From the NCBI GenBank assembly GCA_963851325.1, contig CAWKOR010000001.1, positions 1,674,001 to 1,738,000 on the forward strand: DNA of 64,000 nt, given 5' to 3'. Made by a program: the position numbers and the translations under genes. This stretch comes from DATGKG01 sp963851325 (GTDB lineage Bacteria; Desulfobacterota; Binatia; Binatales; Binataceae). Under the pieces are notes generated by a model, which saw only the letters and a program-made list of their open reading frames with translations, searched no databases and was not told the DNA's origin. Shown one piece after another: positions 53,458 to 60,730 of the stretch (the first letter of the stretch is position 1; every line of letters begins with the position of its first letter).

Positions 53458-54654
53458 GTGATTGAACAGAAACCACTCAAGGGAGTCCGGGTCATCGATC
53501 TGACGCGGGTGCTGGCCGGACCGTTTTGCACCATGAATCTGGCTGACCTCGGCGCCGAGGTCATCAAGGTTGAAGTCCCGGGCCGTGGCGATGACTCGCG
53601 CGGCTTCGCACCGATAATTCCGGGTGGCGACTCCGGCTATTTCTACAGCGTCAATCGCGGCAAGAAGAGCGTCACCATCGATCTGCGGACCAAAGAGGGC
53701 GCCGAGCTACTGGTCAAGCTCGCGAACAAATCTAATGTGGTGGTTGAGAATTTTTCTCCCGGGACCATGGAACGCTTTGGCGTCGGATATGGACATTTGA
53801 GCGCCGCGAATCCAGCGATCATCCTGTGCTCGATTTCCGGATTCGGCCAGAGCGGGCCGATGGCGTCGGCGCCCGCCTATGACATCGTCGCACAGGCGCT
53901 CGGCGGCACCATGAGCATTACCGGATACCCGGGCGGCGACCCACTGCGATGCGGTGTGTCGATCGGCGATTTGTCGGGCGCGCTCTACGGCATCATCGGC
54001 ATCCTGGTCGCGCTGCGCACCCGCGACGCCACCGGCAAGGGCCAGCACATCGACATCTCGATGCTCGATTGCCAGGTCGCGATGCTCGAGGATGCCATCG
54101 CACGCTTCTCGGTCAGCAAGAAAATCCCGGGGCCGCTCGGCACGCGGCATCCATCGATCACGCCGTTTCAGCAGTTCCGCGCGACCGACGGATTCTTCGT
54201 CGCGGGCGCCGGCAACGAATCGATTTGGCAGCGCATGTGCGACGCGATCGGAATGCCCGAGCTGAAGGACGACCCGCGTTTCCTGCGCAATGCCGATCGC
54301 ACCGCGCATCATGCCGAACTGGAAAAGATCCTCGCCGCGCTGTTCGCGACTCGCACGCGCGCGTTTTGGCTGGAGAAACTGGAGGGCGCCGCCGTCCCCT
54401 GCGCGCCGATTGCGAACGTCGAAGAGGTCACGCAGAACTCGCATCTGAAGGAACATCGGATGATTCTGCACGCCGACCATCCGAGCTTCGAGGACTTGAT
54501 CGTGCCGGGAACGCCACTGCGCAATCCTGATTCGACGGCGACGCCGGACACGCGAGCTCCCAAGCTCGGCGAGCATACTGATGAAGTGCTGGGCGAGCTG
54601 CTGGGGCTGGATGAAACCCATCTGGCCGATTTGCGTTCGCGGAGTATCATATGA
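53458..54654 (+). CDS. Class III (CaiB/BaiF) CoA transferase
   Basis: 398 residues from a GTG. KGVRVIDLTRVLAGPFCTMN, GAEVIKVEVPGRGDDSR, VNRGKKSVTIDLR and the catalytic Asp in CGVSIGDLSGALYGI are all in place. It moves CoA between acids; succinyl- or formyl-CoA donors are usual. A thiolase gene lies 800 bases on, across the toxin-antitoxin genes, so acyl-CoA breakdown is a fair guess. Confidence 0.9.
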   Translation: MIEQKPLKGVRVIDLTRVLAGPFCTMNLADLGAEVIKVEVPGRGDDSRGFAPIIPGGDSGYFYSVNRGKKSVTIDLRTKEGAELLVKLANKSNVVVENFSPGTMERFGVGYGHLSAANPAIILCSISGFGQSGPMASAPAYDIVAQALGGTMSITGYPGGDPLRCGVSIGDLSGALYGIIGILVALRTRDATGKGQHIDISMLDCQVAMLEDAIARFSVSKKIPGPLGTRHPSITPFQQFRATDGFFVAGAGNESIWQRMCDAIGMPELKDDPRFLRNADRTAHHAELEKILAALFATRTRAFWLEKLEGAAVPCAPIANVEEVTQNSHLKEHRMILHADHPSFEDLIVPGTPLRNPDSTATPDTRAPKLGEHTDEVLGELLGLDETHLADLRSRSII

Positions 54655-54712
54655 TGGTGCGGGCGGAAGCGTCTGATAGGTGGAATGTCGAATCATTGGA
54701 ACATTGACGAAC

Positions 54713-54730
54713 TATCCCAGATTTGGGATA
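54713..54730. promoter_or_regulatory. Probable HigA-type operator
   Basis: TATCCCAGATTTGGGATA is an 18-base palindrome (8 of 9 pairs), 7 bases before the toxin ATG. Antitoxins of the HigA kind bind such sites to shut off their own operon; that it is bound here is inference. Confidence 0.6.
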
Positions 54731-54737
54731 CTCTCCG

Positions 54738-55124
54738 ATGTCAAGCCATCCGGCCCGCAAGCCCCTCGAATGGATTGCAAGTTCCAGAAGTGATCTGCGC
54801 AAGTTCCCAAAGGAGGTGCGGGTTGCGGTTGGTGCCGCGCTCAACGCAGCGCAGCTTGGTGGGAAGTACTACACGGCCAAACCACTGAAGGGATTTGGCG
54901 GAGCTGGCGTTCTAGAAATTGTCTATCGAGGCACAGACGGCGCCTTCCGGGGCATTTACACTGCATCGTTTCCGGAAGTCGTTTACGTACTCCACGTTTT
55001 TCAGAAGAAGTCCAAAAGAGGAACCGAAACACCTAAGGCGGAAATCGAACTGGTGAGACAAAGGCTTGGACTTGCCGAACGGGAATATCGAAAGAGACAA
55101 CCGCGCGAGTTAAATTCAAAATGA
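54738..55124 (+). CDS. higB: HigB-like toxin (Gp49 family, RelE/ParE fold)
   Basis: 128 residues from the ATG at 54738. Gp49/HigB features: LEWIASSRSDLRKFPKEVRV, the KPLKGFGGAGVLEIVYRGTD strand block, and VVYVLHVFQKKSKRGTETPK with the catalytic-region basics. It should cleave mRNA on the ribosome. The toxin comes first and the antitoxin second, as in HigBA, with an ATGA overlap. GC is lower than in neighbours, which suggests transfer. Confidence 0.87.
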   Translation: MSSHPARKPLEWIASSRSDLRKFPKEVRVAVGAALNAAQLGGKYYTAKPLKGFGGAGVLEIVYRGTDGAFRGIYTASFPEVVYVLHVFQKKSKRGTETPKAEIELVRQRLGLAEREYRKRQPRELNSK

Positions 55125-55432
55125 GAACTGTTACGAAAGGAAGCGGCAACGTTTTTCGTGATTTGGGACTCCCCGATGCAGATATACTTCAAACCAAGGC
55201 CGACTTGGCATTTCTAATCTCCGCCATTATCGAACGGCGCGGACTCACCCAGTGTCAGGCCGCATCTGTTCTCCAGATAACTCAACCAAAAATTTCAGCG
55301 TTGCTGCGTGGACGAATCGAAGGCTTTTCGATCGAAAGACTCGCAAAGTTTCTCAATGCTCTCAATCAGGATGTAAAAATTGTCGTACGGTCGAGGCGCG
55401 CTACCAGCCGTGGGCGACTCGCCGTCGGATAA
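55121..55432 (+). CDS. higA: HigA-like XRE antitoxin
   Basis: 103 residues. Helix-turn-helix LTQCQAASVLQITQPKISAL follows a helix (TKADLAFLISAIIERRG). The N-terminal GSGNVFRDLGLPDADILQTK is the family start of HigA-2 type antitoxins. It binds the toxin and represses the pair's promoter. The ATG overlaps the toxin stop (ATGA). Thiolase follows after 30 bases but is probably separate. Confidence 0.88.
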   Translation: MRTVTKGSGNVFRDLGLPDADILQTKADLAFLISAIIERRGLTQCQAASVLQITQPKISALLRGRIEGFSIERLAKFLNALNQDVKIVVRSRRATSRGRLAVG

Positions 55433-55462
55433 AAGATCACCATCGGTCCCAGAGGACAAACA

Positions 55463-56602
55463 ATGCGCGAAGTTGTAATCGTTGACGGAGTGCGGACGCC
55501 GATTGGAAAAGCCGGTCGCGAAAAGGGCTACTACAAGGATGTTCGCGCGGACGACCTCGCCGTCTTTTGCATCAAGCGACTGCTGGAAAACAATCCCAAG
55601 CTCGACCCCAGGGAAATCGAGGACGTGGTGTGGGGATGCGCCAACCAGACCGGCGAGCAGGGGCTCAACGTCGGTCGCATGATCGCGCTGCTCGCCGGAC
55701 TGCCGGTCGAGGTCGCGGGCACCACCATCGATCGCCAATGCGGCTCGAGCCTGCAGGCAATCAATTCGGCAACCCAGGCAATCATGACCGGATGCGGCGA
55801 TATCGCGATCGCAGGCGGCGTCGAAAACATGACGCACGTGGCGATGGGATCGGGCATCTCGCCCAACCCGAAGCTGATGGACATGTTTCCGCGCGACATG
55901 TTCTTCATGGGACTCACGGCGGAACGGCTCGCCGAGATGTATCACATCACCCGCGAGCAATCGGACCAGTTTGCGATGCAATCGAATCAGCGCGCCGTCG
56001 CCGCGCGCGAACGCTTCAAGGAAGAAATCGTGCCGGTGAAGCTGCCCGACGGAACCACCGTCGATGTTGACCAGGGGCCGCGCGCCGAGACCTCGATGGA
56101 GAAGCTTGCGACGCTCAAGCCGTCATTCAAGCCCGACGGCCAGGTCACGGCCGGCAACTCCTCGCAAATCAGCGACGGCGCCGCTGCGGTTTTGCTGATG
56201 ACGGCGGAGCGTGCAAAGTCGTTGGGGCTCAAGCCGATGGCGAAAATTCGCGCAATGGCGGTGGCCGGCGTTCGCCCCGAAATCATGGGCTGGGGCCCGG
56301 TACCCTCGACGCATAAGGCGCTTGAGCGCGCGGGGCTCTCGATCAAGGACATCGATCTCTTCGAAATCAACGAGGCCTTCGGCGCTCAGGTCCTCGCGTG
56401 CAACACCGATCTCAAAATCCCGGAAGCGAAGCTCAACGTGAATGGCGGCGCGATCGCATTGGGGCATCCGCTCGGATGCTCGGGAGCCCGGCTGATGGTG
56501 ACCTTGACGCATGAGATGCGGCGGCGCGGCTCCAAGCTGGGCGTGGCCACCATGTGCATCGGGATCGGCCAGGGAATCGCAACCGTCGTGGAGCAGCTCT
56601 AA
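55463..56602 (+). CDS. Acetyl-CoA acyltransferase (thiolase)
   Basis: 379 residues. Thiolase I/II marks: REVVIVDGVRTPIGKAG, the acyl Cys in TIDRQCGSSLQAINSA, NEAFGAQVLA, and the two base residues in GGAIALGHPLGCSGAR and ATMCIGIGQG. Probably degradative (beta-oxidation) or acetyl-CoA condensing; size alone does not settle it. AGGA lies 7 bases before the ATG. A TlpA-like gene follows after 9 bases. Confidence 0.92.
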   Translation: MREVVIVDGVRTPIGKAGREKGYYKDVRADDLAVFCIKRLLENNPKLDPREIEDVVWGCANQTGEQGLNVGRMIALLAGLPVEVAGTTIDRQCGSSLQAINSATQAIMTGCGDIAIAGGVENMTHVAMGSGISPNPKLMDMFPRDMFFMGLTAERLAEMYHITREQSDQFAMQSNQRAVAARERFKEEIVPVKLPDGTTVDVDQGPRAETSMEKLATLKPSFKPDGQVTAGNSSQISDGAAAVLLMTAERAKSLGLKPMAKIRAMAVAGVRPEIMGWGPVPSTHKALERAGLSIKDIDLFEINEAFGAQVLACNTDLKIPEAKLNVNGGAIALGHPLGCSGARLMVTLTHEMRRRGSKLGVATMCIGIGQGIATVVEQL

Positions 56603-56611
56603 GGCCTTCGG

Positions 56612-57232
56612 ATGATTCGTCAATACAAATTGGTAGCGACGGCTTTGATTGCCGCCGCACTCGCACTCGGACCGATGCCCTCGCGCTTCGAATCACGGCT
56701 CAACGCCCAGGTCGTTCGGACCTCGCGCAGCACCATCGATTTTTCGTTGCGCGATCTGGACGGCCACGAAGTCAGCCTCAGCCAGTACCGCGGACATCCG
56801 GTGGTGCTGGACTTCTGGGCGACCTGGTGCGCACCGTGCCGCCATCAGATTCCCGAGTTGAAGAAGCTTTACGAGAAGTACCATCGATCCAAGGGACTGG
56901 TGGTCCTCGGCATCGCCTGCGACACCGTGCAAGGCGAAGGCGTCAGATCGGTGCGGCCGTTCGTGCGCGAGTTCGACATCAACTATCCAATCCTGCTGGC
57001 GGAAACGCAGGTGCTGGATAGCTTCGGGGTCGAAGCGCTGCCGACCACCTTGTTCCTCGGCTCTGACGGATCGATCGTCGGGCGGGTGCTCGGCGCGGGC
57101 GCGCCCGGCGAGCTCACCCAGAGCGTAAACGCGCTGCTGGCGAACCCGTCGGGAAAACCGAAAGCCGCAAAAAAGCTGACCCCCGAAGAAGAACAGAAGG
57201 AAAACCTTTATAACATCGGCTATCGGCGGTGA
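56612..57232 (+). CDS. TlpA/ResA-like exported thioredoxin
   Basis: 206 residues. Signal or anchor helix YKLVATALIAAALALGPM, then a thioredoxin fold with IDFSLRDLDGHEVSLSQYRG, the WATWCAPCRHQIPELKKLY active site and the cis-Pro in GVEALPTTLFLG. The tail is basic. These proteins keep cysteines reduced outside the membrane, for example in cytochrome c maturation; the window has multiheme and heme c genes that would need it (inference). Confidence 0.9.
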   Translation: MIRQYKLVATALIAAALALGPMPSRFESRLNAQVVRTSRSTIDFSLRDLDGHEVSLSQYRGHPVVLDFWATWCAPCRHQIPELKKLYEKYHRSKGLVVLGIACDTVQGEGVRSVRPFVREFDINYPILLAETQVLDSFGVEALPTTLFLGSDGSIVGRVLGAGAPGELTQSVNALLANPSGKPKAAKKLTPEEEQKENLYNIGYRR

Positions 57233-57291
57233 GGCTTCGGGAGCTAGTTTCTTTTTGCAACTGTGGTTAGAATGAGCGGGAGTAAGATTCG

Positions 57292-57537
57292 ATGGACGCG
57301 AGTGAGATCGAGCAGATGATCGCCCATGGTATCCCCGGTGCGCGCGTGGAAGTCCGCGATTACACCGGTGGCGGCGACCATTTCGAGGCGGTGGTGGTGA
57401 GCGAAAGCTTCGAGGGCAAGACTCTCGTCGAACGCCATCAAGCGGTCTACAATGCGCTCGGCGATGCGATGCGCGCTCGCGTGCACGCGCTGACGCTCAA
57501 AACGTTGACACCGGCACAGCACGCGAATCGGAGGTAA
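57292..57537 (+). CDS. BolA family protein
   Basis: 81 residues. BolA core: DASEIEQMIAHGIPGARVEV, GGGDHFEAVVVSESFEGKTL and VERHQAVYNALGDAM. The conserved His residues for a 2Fe-2S bridge are present. The monothiol glutaredoxin gene follows after 5 bases, a well-known partner set for Fe-S trafficking. No odd features. Confidence 0.93.
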   Translation: MDASEIEQMIAHGIPGARVEVRDYTGGGDHFEAVVVSESFEGKTLVERHQAVYNALGDAMRARVHALTLKTLTPAQHANRR

Positions 57538-57542
57538 CGGAA

Positions 57543-57872
57543 ATGGATGTAGCGGAAAAAATCCAGTCGACCATCAACAGCAACAAGATCGTGCTGTTCA
57601 TGAAGGGCAATCGCAGCTTCCCGCAATGCGGTTTTTCAGCCGCGACGGTCGAGGTCTTTGAGCAACTCGGGGTGCCCTTTGAGACGGTCGACGTGCTCCA
57701 GGACATGGAAATTCGCGAGGGCATCAAGCGCTTCAGCAACTGGCCGACCATTCCGCAGGTTTACCTCAACGGTAAATTCCTCGGCGGGTGCGACATCGTG
57801 CGCGAGCTTTACGAAAGCGGCGAGCTCGAGCCGATGGTGAAGCAGGCGATCGGCGCGGGCGCCGCCAAGTAG
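57543..57872 (+). CDS. grxD: Monothiol glutaredoxin (Grx4 type)
   Basis: 109 residues. CGFS active site in FPQCGFSAATVEVFEQLG, then VPFETVDVLQDMEIREGIKR and WPTIPQVYLNGKFLGGCDIV. GrxD-type proteins carry 2Fe-2S clusters, alone or with BolA. GGAGG sits before the ATG. The operon ends at the terminator 33 bases on. Confidence 0.95.
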   Translation: MDVAEKIQSTINSNKIVLFMKGNRSFPQCGFSAATVEVFEQLGVPFETVDVLQDMEIREGIKRFSNWPTIPQVYLNGKFLGGCDIVRELYESGELEPMVKQAIGAGAAK

Positions 57873-57904
57873 CAAGTCCGGCATTTCGTTTTCAGTGCAA
57901 AGAG

Positions 57905-57936
57905 CGCGTCGCGACGATGGTCGTGACGCGTTTTTT
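57905..57936 (+). terminator. Rho-independent terminator after grxD
   Basis: CGCGTCGCGAC pairs with GTCGTGACGCG (10 of 11) around GATG, followed by six T at 57931-57936 and more T after CG. Confidence 0.9.
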
Positions 57937-57956
57937 CGTTTTCAAGTGAAACGCTC

Positions 57957-58087
57957 ATGGCTGAATGGTTCGAAGGCGAAAAGTTCTGGGAAACCTTCGG
58001 GCCTGTGATGTTCAGCCAGGAGCGCATCAAGGCCGCACGCCCTACGACCAGAACGCCGAGCGCCTCGTCGCGGTCGCGAGGAAGTAG
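57957..58087 (+). pseudogene. Remnant of a SAM-dependent methyltransferase gene
   Basis: Only the two ends remain. The first frame gives AEWFEGEKFWETFGPVMFSQ then ERIKAA, which is the usual N-terminus of a class I methyltransferase of this type. A second frame from about 58040 gives PYDQNAERLVAVARK and the stop at 58085-58087, the usual C-terminus. Some 200 codons of the domain are missing, and the halves are out of frame. The stop lies flush with the next gene's stop on the other strand. Family identity is from memory of related proteins. Confidence 0.55.
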
Positions 58088-58657
58088 CTACCAGAAGCGG
58101 ATGCGGCCGGTATCGACGTGGACGAAACCGGTGCGCGGATAATATCCGACGCCGCCGCCGAACATCGACATCGCGGCGCGCCGCACATTCTTCAGCGAGC
58201 GGCCCTCGACACAAATGTCGATCGCCTTGCCATCGAGGTGCAGGCTGCGAACCGCGACGCCCTCGGTGCGGATGTGCAACATCGCGTTGGTTTTCGGGGT
58301 GCGATATCCGGAAATGATTTGGAAGGGCTGCCGGGTCTCGAGCCGATGGTGAATGCCGACCAGCAAATCGAGCAGCGCGGGATCGATCGGCTTGATCTCA
58401 TTCTGACGCCAGTCGCGCAGAATGTGGTTGATCTCACGGAGCGCGCCGGGAATGTATTCGCCCTTGGCGAAGTAGGTGGTCTTGAGGCTTTCGCCGGTGT
58501 GCAAATTGTAAAACGACAGCGAGCGCGTATGTTTCGGAATTACCCGGTAGGCCGCCATCGCGGCGCCCGGAATCAATGCGGGAAGCGCGGCGACCAGCCC
58601 CATCTTCAACAGCTTGCGCCGACTGATCAGCGTCGACGCCGCATCATCATCTTTCAA
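58088..58657 (-). CDS. DUF882 (peptidase M15-like, YcbK) murein protein
   Basis: 189 residues from the TTG at 58657, chosen because it clears the upstream gene; the open frame reaches 58750. A Tat signal (ISRRKLLKMGLVAALPALIPG) is followed by TRSLSFYNLHTGESLKTTYF. The metal-site motifs are SGYRTP, AVRSLHLDGKAID and GFVHVDTG, the M15 layout of DUF882. Members trim peptidoglycan outside the membrane. Directly behind the L,D-transpeptidase gene, so cell-wall crosslink making and cutting are paired. Confidence 0.87.
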   Translation of the reverse strand: MKDDDAASTLISRRKLLKMGLVAALPALIPGAAMAAYRVIPKHTRSLSFYNLHTGESLKTTYFAKGEYIPGALREINHILRDWRQNEIKPIDPALLDLLVGIHHRLETRQPFQIISGYRTPKTNAMLHIRTEGVAVRSLHLDGKAIDICVEGRSLKNVRRAAMSMFGGGVGYYPRTGFVHVDTGRIRFW

Positions 58658-58680
58658 TCCAGTCCACCCCCAAGCCAGGC

Positions 58681-59670
58681 TTACTTCTTGGCCGTCACAT
58701 CGTGCGCGATGCCGTCGTGAGTGTCCACAACTGCGGCGGCCCCGGACCAATCAATCAAATCCGCGACCTTTTCGCTATCCGCGATATGCCGCGCATCATC
58801 GATGGTGGTTCCGCCGACCTCGTATATATCACGGTCGACTTCGAGGAAAACCCGGCCGTCGTCGAGCTTCGCAAACATCACCGGCTCGTAGACCAGCATG
58901 CCGGTCTCGCCTTTCGATATACGATAGAACAGTGCCTTGATGTTGTCGGGATCGAGCCGTATGCATCCATGGGTGTGGTAGCTGTAGATGCTGGCCGGCG
59001 CGTTGGTCGCATGGATGCCGATGCCGCGGATGCTCAGCCCGATCCAGTAGTTCCCCAGCGGGTTGCCGGGGCCGGGCTCGACCCGGGTCAGGACCTCCTT
59101 GCCCTCCTCTTCCATTTCGTCGCGGATGTCCTTCGGCACGATCCACGCGGGATTCTTATGCTTGCTGATCACCGAGAATGATCCGGTCGGTGTCTCCCAG
59201 TCGGGTTTCCCTACTGCGACGGGGTATGACGATTCGAGCTTGCCTTCCTTGTAGTAGAAAAGCATTCGCTGCGGCAGGTTGACCAGGATTCCGCTGGTGA
59301 TGTCGCATGGCGCAACGTGCTGATTGTCGATGTGAATGCTGCGGCCCGGTTCGATGATGGAGAAACGCGAGATGTGGTTGGCCTTCGCGATCAGCTTGGA
59401 ATCCTCGCCGAGCTTGGCCGATATGAGATGCACCTCCTGCTTTTGCTCCGGCGCGTAATCGAACTGCTTCCCGACGATGGTGTTGCTCAAGCAGGGAAAG
59501 TTGCGCTGCGCATACGGAATCGGAGTGGGCGTCGCAGTCGCCGTGACGGTCGGCGATTCGGTGGGCCTCGCGCTCGGCGCGGGAGGCGCGGGCGATGGTC
59601 GATTGCGGGACTTTTGGCAACCGGGAATCAGAAGAAGTATCAGGAGGAGGAACGCGGCAACCGCCGTCAT
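58681..59670 (-). CDS. L,D-transpeptidase (YkuD) lipoprotein
   Basis: 329 residues. Signal with lipobox LLIPGC, then a Pro/Thr-rich linker, a LysM-like part (GEDSKLIAKANHISRFSIIE), and the YkuD domain. The catalytic motif is ATNAPASIYSYHTHGCIRL, with His and Cys in place. It links murein peptides 3-3, or ties proteins to murein. The DUF882 gene follows after 23 bases. Confidence 0.92.
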   Translation of the reverse strand: MTAVAAFLLLILLLIPGCQKSRNRPSPAPPAPSARPTESPTVTATATPTPIPYAQRNFPCLSNTIVGKQFDYAPEQKQEVHLISAKLGEDSKLIAKANHISRFSIIEPGRSIHIDNQHVAPCDITSGILVNLPQRMLFYYKEGKLESSYPVAVGKPDWETPTGSFSVISKHKNPAWIVPKDIRDEMEEEGKEVLTRVEPGPGNPLGNYWIGLSIRGIGIHATNAPASIYSYHTHGCIRLDPDNIKALFYRISKGETGMLVYEPVMFAKLDDGRVFLEVDRDIYEVGGTTIDDARHIADSEKVADLIDWSGAAAVVDTHDGIAHDVTAKK

Positions 59671-59771
59671 TGTAGGCTCCGAATCAAGCGGCGTCGGTGC
59701 GGCAGATCAGACGGCCCGCGAATCTCGGACAATGATACAGGCGGCCGAATCCCGAGTCATCGCGCATGCGG

Positions 59772-60578
59772 TCAGGATTGCGACTTTTCAAGTTTCTTGA
59801 GCGCCTGATCGACTCCCGGCATCCGGCTCGGCAACTCGCGCCCCTTCATCAATCCGCCCGCCGCGAGAACCATATGATGCGCGTGCGCGTTCTTGATCGC
59901 GCTGCGAAAGCCCATCTCATCCTGCGTATTGTTGATGGCGATTTTCAGCATCCGCAGCGTGAAGCGGTCGCTCTCCGCGATTCGCTCCGCCAGCGCCGTC
60001 GTCTCCGCCTCCAGCCGCTCGCGCGGGACCACCATATTCACGAAGCCCAATCGCTCCGCCTCCTGCGCCTTAACGAAGCGGCTCTGGTAGAGAATCTCTT
60101 TGGCCTTGCGCACGCCGACGTCCCACGGAATCGAAAAGTACTGCAGCAGCGAAGGCAGAAACATCGCATCCTCCGATGCGACCACCAGGTCCATCGCGGC
60201 GGCGAACATCCAGCCGCCGAAAATGCAAAAGCCGTGAACCTGCGCGATGGTCGGCTTGGTCAGATCGCGCCAGCGCAGCGTCGCATCGATATACAAATCC
60301 CACGAGCGCTTATGCTGCCCGCGCATACCCTTCGGATAGGGCCGCTTCTCGGTGTCCTCCTTGTCCTCCGGCGTGCCGAGGTCGTGGCCGGACGAAAAAT
60401 GCTCGCCTTCGCCCTTGAGGATGACGACCCGGATATCGTCGTCTTGGTTGGCGAGCTCGAATGCGTCGTCCATCTCCTCGATCATCAGGCGCGACTGCGC
60501 GTTCTTGTAGCGCGGGCGGTTCAGGATGACCCGGCCGATGCGGTCGGATTTTTCATAGCGGATGTGCTTGTACGACAT
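59772..60578 (-). CDS. Enoyl-CoA hydratase/isomerase family protein
   Basis: 268 residues from the ATG at 60578 (GAGG upstream; open frame to 60623). Crotonase features: IGRVILNRPRYKNAQS, the oxyanion loop FSSGHDLGTPEDK, VHGFCIFGGWMFAAAMDLVV, and a domain with RFVKAQEAERLGFVNMVV. The second catalytic position is unclear because the family is varied. Acts in acyl-CoA breakdown, like the thiolase and CoA transferases here. Confidence 0.88.
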   Translation of the reverse strand: MSYKHIRYEKSDRIGRVILNRPRYKNAQSRLMIEEMDDAFELANQDDDIRVVILKGEGEHFSSGHDLGTPEDKEDTEKRPYPKGMRGQHKRSWDLYIDATLRWRDLTKPTIAQVHGFCIFGGWMFAAAMDLVVASEDAMFLPSLLQYFSIPWDVGVRKAKEILYQSRFVKAQEAERLGFVNMVVPRERLEAETTALAERIAESDRFTLRMLKIAINNTQDEMGFRSAIKNAHAHHMVLAAGGLMKGRELPSRMPGVDQALKKLEKSQS

Positions 60579-60730
60579 ATTGGCAACCTCGCCTCGATGG
60601 TACCTGCCGCGTAACCCGTGCATGAGGCGCTTGTCAACCGGCGTTCTACACTTGGACGGTATTTGCGCCGTACAGGCAGACGGGTTGATTCGTTACCCGT
60701 CCGCCGTTAGCTTCGAGGAGAGGTCCGGGG

